Part shown: positions 16,773-24,988 of the stretch, in pieces | Position numbering within the stretch: the stretch's first letter is position 1 | How the letters are laid out: each line of letters begins with the position of its first letter | The notes under the pieces: generated by a model | Told to the model about the DNA's origin: nothing | Database searches by the model: none | The model's input: only the letters and a program-made list of their open reading frames with translations | Origin: Candidatus Lambdaproteobacteria bacterium | Lineage (GTDB): Bacteria > SAR324 > JACQKK01 | DNA length: 34,814 bases | Direction: 5' to 3' | Assembly: GCA_016204605.1 (NCBI GenBank) | Contig: JACQKK010000132.1 | Location: 1 to 34,814, forward strand | Program-made: the position numbers and the translations under genes

Positions 16773-17879
16773 TCAGCCGGGCGGCTTGCGCAGGCTGGGG
16801 TGGACGCCCTTGATGAGCGACATGGCCCGGGTGTCATCGCCCGCCTCGCGCAGCACGGCGATCATCTCGGCCAGGATGCAGATGGCGATCTCGGCGGGGG
16901 TCTCGGCGCCGATATCGAGCCCGATGGGCGCGCGCACGTGGCCCAGCCGCTCGCGGGGGATGCCCTCGCGGGCGAGCAGCTCGAACACGGCCTTGACGCG
17001 GCGCACGCTGCCGATCATGCCCAGGTAGGCCAGCGGCACGCCGCGCTCCACCACCACGCGCAGGGCGTCCATATCGAGCGTGTGGCCGCGGGTGACCAGC
17101 ACCATGAACGTGCGCGGGGGCAACGGCATCCGCTGCAGCGTATGCAGGATCGGCCCGCACACCACCTCGCTGGCCCCGGGGAAGCGCTCGCGGTTGGCGA
17201 ACATGCGCCGGTCGTCGATCACCACCGTGCGGAAGCCGGCGATGCGCCCCATCGCTTCGAGCGGCTCCGCGATGTGGCCAGCCCCCACGATCACCAGCGT
17301 GGGCGTGGGCACCCAGTATTCCGTGTAGACCTGGTAGGGGCCGGCCTGGGCCAGGCCGAAGCGCGACGCGGGCGAGGGGCGGGGCAGCTCGAAGGCGGGC
17401 GCCTCCGCCGGGTGCAGCAGCGGCCCGGTCGAATCCTGCAGGAACCAGTGGCCGAGCTCGCCCTGCGCCCCCTCCGCCTTCACGACCTGATGGACGAGCA
17501 CCGAGCGCGTCGCGAGCGCCGCCTCGTGCAGGCGCGTCGCCAGGGCCACCTGGCCCGGCTCGGGCCGCCAGGGCTGGATGAACACCCGCAGCGTGCCGCC
17601 GCAGACGGCCTCCGACTCGGTCGAGATCTCCTCGGTCAGGTCGGCCAGCTCCTCGCGCATGCGCCCGTCGAGCAGGGAGAGGCGCGCCTTCTGGATCACG
17701 CCCGCCTCGCCGCAGCCTCCGCCGATGGTGCCCACCAGGCTGCCGTCGGCCTTGACCAGCATCGCCGAGCCGGGCTTGCGGGGCGTCGAGCCGTGGGTCT
17801 CGATCACGCGGGCCTGGGCCACGGGACGCCCGGCGCGCAGTTCCTCCTCCAGCACCCGGTACAGCTCTTCCTGGATCAT
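16773..17879 (-). CDS. XdhC/CoxI family molybdenum-enzyme accessory protein
   Basis: XdhC proteins bind molybdenum cofactor and help its sulfuration and insertion into xanthine-dehydrogenase-type enzymes. The 368-residue product has the N-terminal XdhC/CoxI domain (RVIETHGSTPRKPGSAMLV, then GTIGGGCGEAGVIQ) and a C-terminal Rossmann domain (LVIVGAGHIAEPL, residues about 211-223, and VVIDDRRMFANRERFP). No xdhA, xdhB or other large-subunit molybdoenzyme gene is in the window, so the client is unknown. It is the first gene of the minus-strand run xdhC-tgt-hicB and has a visible promoter. Confidence 0.9.
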   Translation of the reverse strand: MIQEELYRVLEEELRAGRPVAQARVIETHGSTPRKPGSAMLVKADGSLVGTIGGGCGEAGVIQKARLSLLDGRMREELADLTEEISTESEAVCGGTLRVFIQPWRPEPGQVALATRLHEAALATRSVLVHQVVKAEGAQGELGHWFLQDSTGPLLHPAEAPAFELPRPSPASRFGLAQAGPYQVYTEYWVPTPTLVIVGAGHIAEPLEAMGRIAGFRTVVIDDRRMFANRERFPGASEVVCGPILHTLQRMPLPPRTFMVLVTRGHTLDMDALRVVVERGVPLAYLGMIGSVRRVKAVFELLAREGIPRERLGHVRAPIGLDIGAETPAEIAICILAEMIAVLREAGDDTRAMSLIKGVHPSLRKPPG

Positions 17880-18022
17880 GGGCCTCCTCGCGACCGCAGG
17901 CCGCGCCCGCTGGCGGGTGAGCGCCCGGGCGGCTCCCGGAGCGGAACTTGGGTCGCGCGCGTCCCTGTGGCATCCTCCGGGAGGGGAGCGCGGGCGCGTG
18001 CTCTTCCCCCTTGCTGTAGCCT

Positions 18023-18052
18023 CTCATACTGTAGCAACGGGCGGCGGGTCAA
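18023..18052 (-). promoter_or_regulatory. Putative promoter of the xdhC-tgt run
   Basis: On the minus strand TTGACC (18047-18052) and TATGAG (18023-18028) are spaced 18 bp. Transcription would start near 18016 and give a leader of about 137 nt before the ATG at 17879. Confidence 0.45.
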
Positions 18053-18157
18053 ACAACGCCGGCGGACGGGGCGGCGCAAGGAATGAAGCCCGGTGCGGCC
18101 GGCGGCGGTGAGGTCGCGGACGCCCACCCTGCCACTGAAACCATAGGAGCAGCGCCG

Positions 18158-18634
18158 ATGGAGACACCTGCCGGCAAACCGGAGGCCCTGGCCGCACTCG
18201 ACGAGCGGGAGGTGCGCGCGCTCCATCGGGCCGTGCTCGCGGCCTGGAACGCGCGCGACGCCGGTGCGTTCGCCGCGCAGTTTCTCGGGGATGCCGACCT
18301 GGTCGGGTTCGACGGCAGCCAGATGACGGGTCGCGCCGAGATAGAGGCGACCCTCGCCCGCATCTTCGGCGACCACCCGACTGGCGCCTACGTGGGCAAG
18401 GTGCGCGGCGTGCGCCCGCTGGGGCGCGGGGCGGCGCTGCTGCGCGCCGTGGTGGGCATGGTGCCGGCCGGCGACGCGACGCTCAATCCTGCGCTGAACG
18501 CCGTGCAGGTGCTCGTCGCCGAGCAGCGCGAGGGCCGCTGGTGGATCGCGCTGTTCCAGAACACCCCGGCCCAGTTCCACGGCCGGCCGGAGCTGGCACA
18601 GGCCTTGACCGAAGAGCTGCGGAAGCTGCTATAG
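18158..18634 (+). CDS. NTF2-like fold protein (SgcJ/EcaC or DUF4440-like)
   Basis: The 158-residue product has the alpha-helix then curved-sheet pattern of small NTF2-like proteins: an N-terminal helix with ALHRAVLAAWNARDAGAFAA, then FLGDADLVGFDGSQMTGRAE, and a final sheet REGRWWIALFQNTPAQFHG. Members of this group include polyketide-type enzymes, detoxification proteins and many of unknown role. No catalytic residues can be assigned. AGGAG precedes the ATG. The stop lies 147 bp before the crotonase gene. TTGACC (18605-18610) and TATAGG (18630-18635), spaced 19 bp, could serve as a promoter for that next gene. Confidence 0.75.
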   Translation: METPAGKPEALAALDEREVRALHRAVLAAWNARDAGAFAAQFLGDADLVGFDGSQMTGRAEIEATLARIFGDHPTGAYVGKVRGVRPLGRGAALLRAVVGMVPAGDATLNPALNAVQVLVAEQREGRWWIALFQNTPAQFHGRPELAQALTEELRKLL

Positions 18635-18781
18635 GAGCATGCTATAGGATCGGTGCAACGGTACGGAGGGATCGACCCGCCCCGCGCGAGCGCGATCGGG
18701 GCGGCGACCCTCCAGGACAGGGCTGCGGCGCCGCCGATGCCCCTGGCCAGGAACATGAACTCGACACGAGCGGGAGGATTC

Positions 18782-19567
18782 ATGCCGGACAAGGTACACG
18801 CCGAGAAGCAGGGGACGATCGGCTGGGTGACGTTCGACCACCCCGAGCGGCTCAACGCCGTCACGCAGGACATGTGGGTCGCCCTGGGCGAACTGCTGGA
18901 AGTCTACGAACGCGACGATGCGGTGCGCGTGGTGGTGCTGAAAGGGGCGGGCGACCGGGCCTTCGTCTCCGGGGCCGATATCTCGAAGTTCGGCGCCACG
19001 CGCGCCTCGGCGGAACAGGTGGCCGAATCGAACCGCATCACGGGCGTGGCCCGCAAGCGGCTGCAGTACTACCCCAAGCCCACCATCGCCATGATCAACG
19101 GCTACTGCCTGGGCGGCGGGCTGTCCATCGCCACCCTGTGCGACATCCGCATCGCCTCCCACGGCAGCAAGTTCGGCATCCCGGCGGCCAAGCTCAACAT
19201 CGGCTATGCGCCGGAGGGGATCGGCATCCTGCAGGCGCTGGTCGGCCCCTCCTTCACCCGCGAGATCATGTTCACCGGGCGCCGGCTGGAGGCCGAGGAG
19301 GCGCTGCGGATCGGCCTGATCAACCACCTCGTCTCGAAGGAGCAGCTTCTGCCGTTCACCCGCGAGTTCGCCGAGACCATCGGCGGCAACGCCCCACTCT
19401 CCATCCGCGCCTCGAAGCTCTCGAGCCTCGAATGGCTGAAGGAGGAGGCGGAACGCGACCTGGAGCAGGCCAAAGCCGCGGCCGCGGCCTGCTTCGATAG
19501 CGAGGACTACCGCGAGGGTCGCACGGCGTTCATGGAGAAGCGGCCGCCCGTGTTCCGGGGGCGCTGA
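18782..19567 (+). CDS. Crotonase-fold protein (enoyl-CoA hydratase/isomerase family) lacking both usual glutamates
   Basis: The 261-residue product is clearly of the crotonase superfamily: FVSGADISKFG (61-71) and YCLGGGLSIATLCDIRIAS (108-126) supply the two oxyanion-hole peptides that bind the acyl-CoA thioester. In true hydratases the catalytic glutamates occur as GGGCE and QPE, 20 residues apart. Here these positions are S115 and A135. A hydratase reaction is therefore unlikely. Isomerase, thioesterase, decarboxylase or other crotonase chemistries remain possible, and E145 in APEGIG is another acidic candidate. GGAGG sits 3 nt before the ATG. Product naming as enoyl-CoA hydratase would be misleading. 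Confidence 0.88.
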   Translation: MPDKVHAEKQGTIGWVTFDHPERLNAVTQDMWVALGELLEVYERDDAVRVVVLKGAGDRAFVSGADISKFGATRASAEQVAESNRITGVARKRLQYYPKPTIAMINGYCLGGGLSIATLCDIRIASHGSKFGIPAAKLNIGYAPEGIGILQALVGPSFTREIMFTGRRLEAEEALRIGLINHLVSKEQLLPFTREFAETIGGNAPLSIRASKLSSLEWLKEEAERDLEQAKAAAAACFDSEDYREGRTAFMEKRPPVFRGR

Positions 19568-19593
19568 GGCTCTGCGCGGGCTGCGGGACCTGG

Positions 19594-19850
19594 GCCGGCG
19601 ACCTCACCCCCGCCGGCTGGCGCCGGCGCGACCCTCTCCCCAGGGAGAGGGGCTCCGATTTGCCACCGTAGCCCGTATTGGCGCCCCCTCCCTCTCCCCG
19701 GGGAGAGGGAGGGCCGGGGTGGGTGAGGTTCCGCCGGCGACCTCGCCCCCCGGCTCCTCTCCAAGAATTGGAGGAGGGAGACCATGGTGGCGGCGGGGGC
19801 AGCCCGTTCGATCGGCCGCGAACGAACGCCCGTCTCCATGTCAATGGAGA
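19594..19850. repeat. Cluster of intergenic hairpins
   Basis: Four inverted repeats lie between the crotonase and LpxH-like genes. They are CCCTCTCCC-CA-GGGAGAGGG (19632-19651), a perfect 28-bp palindrome of CCCTCCCTCTCCCC and its complement (19686-19713), CTCCAA-GAA-TTGGAG (19759-19773) and TCTCCAT-GTCA-ATGGAGA (19833-19850). The first two are bracketed by outer near-inverted arms, about 19594-19611 and 19718-19738 (GCCGGCGACCTCACCC and its imperfect complement). The CCCTCTCCC/GGGAGAGGG type resembles dispersed REP-like elements seen in many G+C-rich proteobacteria. The 353-bp gap (19568-19920) holds no gene. Confidence 0.7.
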
Positions 19851-19920
19851 AGGGACGTGGGTAAGCCGGCGCGCAGCGCCATTGCCCCAGCCGCCTTGAC
19901 CCACCAGCAACGAGAACCCC

Positions 19921-20736
19921 ATGCCCCGCTGGATGCCCGACTGGCGCGCGATGATGGCCGAGGCGCCCGAGCTGCGGGTGCCCGAGGGGCCGGGGTACGT
20001 GTACCTGGTGGCCGATAGCCACCTGGGCGATGCGCGGGCGCCCGCACCGGAGTTCCTGCGCATGCTGGACCGGCTGGCCGAGCCGCGGCTGGTGGTGATG
20101 CTGGGCGACCTGTTCAAGGTGTGGCTCGCCCACCCGAAGTACTGGGACCACCAGGTGCGCGCGGTGATCGGCGGCTTCGCGGCGCTGCGCGGGGAAGGCG
20201 TGCCGACCGTGTTCGTGGTCGGTAACCGCGACTACCTGCTGCCCCGCCGCTCGCCCCGGGCGCCCGCCGCGCCCGAGGGTGCGCTGCCCTTCGAGGCCGT
20301 GATCCACGGCGCCTGCACGTTGCGCTGGGGCGCGCGCCGCTATGGCTTCACCCATGGCGACGTGGTCAACCGCGGGGATACGCGGTACCTGCGCTGGCGC
20401 GCGCTTTCGCGCAGCGCGGCCTTCGAGGCGCCGTTCCGGGCCATGCCCGGCCCGGCCGCGCGCTGGATCGCCCAGCGGCTGGAGTCGGCGCTGGCCGGCA
20501 CCAACCGCGACCTCAAGATCAGCTACCCGACCGACGAGCTCGAGCGTTTCGCCGCGGACGTGCTGGGCGATCTCGACGGCTTCTTCCTCGGCCACTTCCA
20601 TCGCGATACGCTGCTCACGGCGCCCGGGCGGCGGGGCTTCCTGCGCCTGGTGCCCGACTGGTTCTCGCGGCGGCAGATCGTGCGGCTGGCCCCCGACGGC
20701 ACGCAGGAGACGCTCGCCGTTCCCGGCGGGCCGTGA
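19921..20736 (+). CDS. LpxH-like metallophosphoesterase (UDP-2,3-diacylglucosamine diphosphatase family)
   Basis: The 271-residue product has the calcineurin-like metal motifs in order: VADSHLGD (D-x-H), MLGDLFKVW, VVGNRDYLL, FTHGD and FLGHFHRD. The pattern GDLFxxW with GNRD is characteristic of LpxH, which makes lipid X in lipid A synthesis. Differences from E. coli LpxH are S for L in D-x-H and F for T in the final GHxH. The middle segment (ALSRSAAFEAPFRAM onward) corresponds to the LpxH lid region in position. It may be LpxH itself or a paralog. No other lipid A genes are adjacent. Confidence 0.82.
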   Translation: MPRWMPDWRAMMAEAPELRVPEGPGYVYLVADSHLGDARAPAPEFLRMLDRLAEPRLVVMLGDLFKVWLAHPKYWDHQVRAVIGGFAALRGEGVPTVFVVGNRDYLLPRRSPRAPAAPEGALPFEAVIHGACTLRWGARRYGFTHGDVVNRGDTRYLRWRALSRSAAFEAPFRAMPGPAARWIAQRLESALAGTNRDLKISYPTDELERFAADVLGDLDGFFLGHFHRDTLLTAPGRRGFLRLVPDWFSRRQIVRLAPDGTQETLAVPGGP

Positions 20737-20933
20737 CTCCGGTATGACAGGGGCGGGGCGGACGGGCAGCTCCACCCGCCCGCATCGGACGCAGACGCTC
20801 CAGCGCGCGGCCGCGCTTCAAGACCCGCCCCCGCGCGAACACCATCGGGTCTTTGGGCAGGCGTGCCCGCACCCCTGCGCGCACCCAGGCCGGCCGACCC
20901 ACCGGCGCGACCCCCAGCCACGGAGACTGAATC

Positions 20934-21797
20934 ATGGCAGAAACCCCCCGCCTGAACGGCGCCATCCGGGCGCTGGAGCAGGGCCAGCCCGCCTTCGTCA
21001 CGTTCACGCCGCCCGAGATCGGAGCGGCCCAGGCCATCAATGCCGCCCCGTACGACGCGGCGGTGTTCGAGATGGAGCACAACCCCTACGAGATCCGGCT
21101 GCTGCGCGACTGCATGCAGTACATGCTCGATCGGGCGCAGATCCTGAAGTCGGGTACGCTGGCCCCGGCGGTGACACCCATGGTGCGCATCCCCCCCAAC
21201 GGCGGCGAGCAGAGCCAGTGGATCGCCAAGCAGGTGCTGGATATCGGCGTGTACGGCATCGTCTGGCCCCACGTGAGCACGGTCGAGGACGCCCGCAACG
21301 CCGTCGCCGCCTGCCGCTACCCGCGCCCGCCCGGCGCGGCTTACTTCGAGCCGGCCGGCCAGCGCGGCGATGCCCCGCGCACCGCGGCCCGTTACTGGGG
21401 GCTCTCGCAGCAGGAGTATTACCGCCGCGCCGACGTGTGGCCGCTCAACCCGCAGGGCGAGGTGCTGGTCGTCATCATGTGCGAGGAGGTGCGGGCCATC
21501 CGGAACCTGCCGCGCATGCTCAAGGAGGTGCCCGGCATCGGCGTGGTGCTGATCGGCGAAGGCGACCTTTCGCAGGACATGGGCCATCCGCGCCAGTACG
21601 ACCATCCCACCGTCGCCGCCGCCATCGACGAGGCGCTCGACATCTGCAAGCAGCACAACGTGCCCTGCGGCCATCCCCATGTGGACAGCGGCAACGTCGA
21701 GGGGCTGCTCAAGAAGGGCTTCCGCTGGCTGATGCCGGCGCCCACCCAATCCTTCGGCGCCCTCGAGAAGGGCCGCAAGACCGCCGGCAGAGGTTGA
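20934..21797 (+). CDS. HpcH/HpaI aldolase/citrate lyase family protein
   Basis: The 287-residue product is a class II, metal-dependent pyruvate aldolase-type TIM barrel. Seen in order are AVFEMEHNPYE (general-base histidine region), MVRIP (carboxylate-binding arginine), GVYGIVWPHV, VVIMCEE (metal glutamate) and VVLIGEGDLSQDMG (metal aspartate), with a late CGHPHVDSGN block. Family members cleave 4-hydroxy-2-ketoacids to pyruvate plus an aldehyde. The substrate here is not indicated by any catabolic neighbours. GGAGA precedes the ATG. Confidence 0.85.
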   Translation: MAETPRLNGAIRALEQGQPAFVTFTPPEIGAAQAINAAPYDAAVFEMEHNPYEIRLLRDCMQYMLDRAQILKSGTLAPAVTPMVRIPPNGGEQSQWIAKQVLDIGVYGIVWPHVSTVEDARNAVAACRYPRPPGAAYFEPAGQRGDAPRTAARYWGLSQQEYYRRADVWPLNPQGEVLVVIMCEEVRAIRNLPRMLKEVPGIGVVLIGEGDLSQDMGHPRQYDHPTVAAAIDEALDICKQHNVPCGHPHVDSGNVEGLLKKGFRWLMPAPTQSFGALEKGRKTAGRG

Positions 21798-21894
21798 ATC
21801 CGTCTCCCGCCGGCCGGCTGCGGGCGGCGAGGGGCGGTACCGATCCCCGCCCCCGGCGTCATGTTCCGTCCCATCGCCCTTGAGGCTGCCCCAT

Positions 21895-21920
21895 CCCATG
21901 CGTCCCATGCGTCCCATGCG
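21895..21920 (+). repeat. 9-bp tandem repeat spanning the start codon
   Basis: CCCATGCGT is repeated nearly three times (21895-21920), encoding M-R-P units at the start of the binding protein. Each copy carries an in-frame ATG, so a change in copy number would shift the number of possible starts without breaking the frame. Confidence 0.85.
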
Positions 21921-23622
21921 CGGAAACTCCCCATCGCGACGGGCCCTGCTGCTGGGGCTGGCGCTCGCGCTGGCCTCGGCGCTGCCGGCATCCGGGGCCG
22001 AAACCGGAGGCCCGGGGCAGGGCACGGCGGCCATGCCGGCCGCGGTGCGCGGCAACCCCAAGGCGCCCAAGGAGGGGCTGCGACGCGAGCGGGCGCCCGT
22101 ACAGCCGGCCACCCTGCACCCGCTCAACGCCACCGACCTCTACGCCAACATCATCCTCGACGTGATCTACGAGACCCTGGCGACCCTGGACGTGGAGACG
22201 ATCGCGCACGTGCCGCTGCTGGCGCGCGCGTGGGAGACGGCGCCGGACCGCTCCAGCTACACGTTCCGGCTCGATCCGCGCGCCCGCTGGCAGGATGGCT
22301 CGCCCGTCACCGCCGGCGACGTCAAGGCCAGCTTCGACCTGCTGTTCGATCCCAAGCTGCGCACCCGCGCCAAGTGGATGTCGTACTACAGCAACATCGA
22401 GCGGGCCGAGCCGCTCGATGCGCACACCGTGCGCTTCACGGTCAAGCGCGATCACTTTCTCAACTTCGTCCATCTGGCCGGGTTGCGCATCGTCCCCCTG
22501 AGCGGCTTCGCGGGCGTCGAGCCCGACAAGGCTGCGCTGGCGCGCCGGCCGATGGGCAGCGGCCCGTACCGGTTCGTGAGCTGGCAGAAGGGGTCGGCGC
22601 TGCGCCTCGAACGCGATCCGCGGTACTGGGGGCGCGACCTGCCGCAGAACCTGGGCCGCTACAACGAGCGCATGCGCCTCACCAAGTTCATCAACGCGGA
22701 CAAGGTGGCGCTGGAAGCACTGAAGAAGGGCGATCTCGACGTGCTCACCCTCACCCCGGAGCAGTGGGTGCGCGAGACCGACGGTGCGGAGTTCGGCCCC
22801 CCCGGCTCCGACAGTCGCCTGATCAAGCTCGATGTGCGCAACGAGGCCCCGCGCACCTACCGCTACGTGGGCTGGAACCTGGAGTCGCCGCTGTTCAGCG
22901 ACCGGCGGGTGCGGCGGGCGCTGGCCCACCTGTTCGACCGCAAGACCTTCGCCGAGAAGTTCTACCACGGCATGCAGGAGCCCGCCGTGGGGCCGTTCGA
23001 GGTCAACTCGCGCTACAGCTCGCCGCGGGTCAGGCCCATCCCCTTCTCGATCCCCGACGCGCTCGAGCTGCTGGCCGAGGCCGGCTGGCGCGACCGGGAC
23101 GGCGACGGGGTGCTGGACAAGGACGGCCGGCCGTTCCGCTTCACGGTGATGACCGCCGATCCGGAAATCTCGGTGAAGATGCTCACCCTCACCAAGGAGA
23201 CCATGCGCAAGGCGGGCATCGTCCTCGACATCAAGGTGATGGACTGGACGAGCTTCCTCGCACTGATCGACGAGTTCAAGTTCGATGCGGTGATGCTGGG
23301 CTGGTCGCGCGACTTCTTCAGCGACCCCACGGCGCTCTGGCACTCCGCGAGCGCGGTCAGGGGCGGGCTGAACTTCGTGCACTACCGCAACCCGGCGGTG
23401 GACCGGCTGATCGAGCAGGGGGTGCGCAGCATCCCCGACGCCGAGCGTATACCGATCTTCCGCCGCATCCACGAGCTGATTTACGAGGATCAGCCCTACG
23501 CCTTCCTGCTCGAGCCGACGAGCACCCTGCTCGCCTACAACGCGCGCATCCACATGCTCAAGCCCTGGTACCGCTTCGACACCGGCATGGACTACTGGTG
23601 GAGCGAGCGCGTGGTGCCGTGA
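21898..23622 (+). CDS. ABC-type oligopeptide-family substrate-binding protein
   Basis: The 574-residue product is an SBP_bac_5 (family 5) extracytoplasmic solute receptor for peptides or similar ligands. It begins with a signal peptide (RRALLLGLALALASALPASGA), followed by the domain I pattern (NIILDVIYETLATLD, YTFRLDPRARWQDGSPVTAGDV) and family blocks such as MGSGPYRFVSWQKG and FSDRRVRRALAHLFDR. No permease or ATPase genes adjoin it, so it is an orphan receptor here. The start is ambiguous: three in-frame ATGs (21898, 21907, 21916) lie in a 9-bp tandem repeat, and a TTG is at 21880. Confidence 0.9.
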   Translation: MRPMRPMRGNSPSRRALLLGLALALASALPASGAETGGPGQGTAAMPAAVRGNPKAPKEGLRRERAPVQPATLHPLNATDLYANIILDVIYETLATLDVETIAHVPLLARAWETAPDRSSYTFRLDPRARWQDGSPVTAGDVKASFDLLFDPKLRTRAKWMSYYSNIERAEPLDAHTVRFTVKRDHFLNFVHLAGLRIVPLSGFAGVEPDKAALARRPMGSGPYRFVSWQKGSALRLERDPRYWGRDLPQNLGRYNERMRLTKFINADKVALEALKKGDLDVLTLTPEQWVRETDGAEFGPPGSDSRLIKLDVRNEAPRTYRYVGWNLESPLFSDRRVRRALAHLFDRKTFAEKFYHGMQEPAVGPFEVNSRYSSPRVRPIPFSIPDALELLAEAGWRDRDGDGVLDKDGRPFRFTVMTADPEISVKMLTLTKETMRKAGIVLDIKVMDWTSFLALIDEFKFDAVMLGWSRDFFSDPTALWHSASAVRGGLNFVHYRNPAVDRLIEQGVRSIPDAERIPIFRRIHELIYEDQPYAFLLEPTSTLLAYNARIHMLKPWYRFDTGMDYWWSERVVP

Positions 23623-23764
23623 CGGCTCGTCGGCGCCCGTCCCACGCCGCCGCGCGCGCTGCATCCCCCGCGGGCAGTGGCACGCTGCCGCCTTCCTTGT
23701 TAGACTGCCGAGCGTGCGCCAACGACCACCCCCGGTGGGCGCCCCGCTCGCCGCAGGCCTCCCG

Positions 23765-24496
23765 ATGCCCCGGATCGCCGTGCCACTCTTTCCCCCCAGC
23801 CGCCCGCCGCAGCGGGCTCTCGGCGCGCCGATCCGCACCGCATGGCCTCGCGTGGTGGCCGAGTCGCTGCTCGTGCTCGCGCTGGTCGCGCCGGCGCTCG
23901 TGCCCGCGCAGGAGGCGGGCTGCGATACGGCGCTGCTGGCCCGGGTGCAGAGCGCCTACCAGGCCATCGGCAGCTTCCAGGGCCGCTTCGATCAACTGGA
24001 CCGCCGCATCGACGGCACCGTGGCGGAAGGCAAGGGCCAGATCGCCTACCGGAAGCCGGGCCGGATGCGCTGGGCCTACGAGCCGCCCCAGGAGCAGCTT
24101 CTCGTCACCGACGGCGCCACGGTGTGGCTCTACGACCCCGTGCTGGAGAACGTCACCATCCAGCCGCTGGCCGATCTGACGCGGGGCACGCCGCTCGCGT
24201 TCCTGCTCGGCGCGGGCAACCTCGCCGCCGACTTCACCTGCCGCGCCTTGAGCCGCCCGCCCGCCGACCCGGCCCTGGCGACCCTCGAGCTGGTGCCGCG
24301 CCAGCCGATTCCGGCACTGGAGTATATCCAGCTCGGCGTGCAGCCCGACACGGCCCGCATCGCCGCGTTCTCGATGGTGGATACCCAGGGCAACGTGCGC
24401 GAGGTGCGCCTGCAAGGGCTGCGGTTCGGCGCCCCGCTCGCGCCCGACCTCTTCACGTTCGTCGTGGCGCCGGGGATGGAGGTCATCCAGAAGTAG
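23765..24496 (+). CDS. lolA: Outer-membrane lipoprotein carrier protein LolA
   Basis: LolA ferries lipoproteins across the periplasm from the LolCDE complex to LolB. The 243-residue product starts with an N-terminal signal region (VVAESLLVLALVAPALVPAQ). The LolA open beta-barrel pattern follows: SFQGRFDQ, GKGQIAYRKPGRMRWAYEPP, LVTDGATVWLYDPVLENVTI and a C-terminal VREVRLQGLRFGAPLAPDLFTF. The N-terminus is longer than usual, and a GTG at 23714 would lengthen it further. The ATG at 23765 is a compromise, and a start nearer the hydrophobic stretch cannot be excluded. ftsK and rarA, its frequent neighbours, are absent. Confidence 0.85.
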   Translation: MPRIAVPLFPPSRPPQRALGAPIRTAWPRVVAESLLVLALVAPALVPAQEAGCDTALLARVQSAYQAIGSFQGRFDQLDRRIDGTVAEGKGQIAYRKPGRMRWAYEPPQEQLLVTDGATVWLYDPVLENVTIQPLADLTRGTPLAFLLGAGNLAADFTCRALSRPPADPALATLELVPRQPIPALEYIQLGVQPDTARIAAFSMVDTQGNVREVRLQGLRFGAPLAPDLFTFVVAPGMEVIQK

Positions 24497-24988
24497 CGAC
24501 GCCAGGGCGCTCGGGGGGGAGCCCCTGGGCCGCAGCCCTTCACCGCCCGGTCCCGTCCCGTCCGTCCCGCGTCCGGGATGCACCTGGTGCCAGCGGCTGA
24601 GGATGAGCAGGCCGCGGTTGCGACGCCACGGCCCCGGCTCGGGGAGCAGCGGTGCGGCGGCAATCCACCTGGCATGGTGATCCGCGGCCGAGCACCGCCG
24701 CAGAGCCGCGCCGAGCCTTGCACGGATGCTTTCGCGACGGCGATCCCATTGCCATTGGCCGTCCTGGCCGATTCCATCGAAATGATTCCCCGCCCCGCCC
24801 GTTGTTGAGCGGCTGTCGGCCCGTTGACCCGCTTTCGGTGGCGCCCTGGGAGCCCCTCCGCTCGGAAATTACCTGCCGATGGGAATATCCGGGGGCCATC
24901 GGCGTGAAACCCACGGCTATTGCAGCTTTGGCGGATGTGGTATACAAGCGCGATGCAGTTCCTTCCGAACCACGCACATGAGGATACC
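24497..24988. other. Gene-free stretch before the Lys-rich exported protein
   Basis: These 492 bp show no convincing coding sequence on either strand. The visible structure is an 8-bp inverted repeat GCCGATGG (24875-24882)/CCATCGGC (24896-24903) just ahead of the promoter of the following gene. The right half is less G+C-rich than the neighbouring genes. Confidence 0.5.
24938..24946 (+). promoter_or_regulatory. Extended -10 promoter of the Lys-rich exported protein gene
   Basis: TGG-TATACA (24938-24946) fits the extended -10 form TGnTATAAT. TTGCAG (24920-24925) lies 15 bp upstream as a weak -35. The start would be near 24953, 36 nt before the ATG, and the GCCGATGG inverted repeat (24875-24903) lies just upstream as a possible operator. 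Confidence 0.5.

Noticed and set aside
24497-24988. Several short open frames on both strands in the gap before the Lys-rich gene
   Set aside because: None has a ribosome binding site together with protein-like composition, and they overlap each other.
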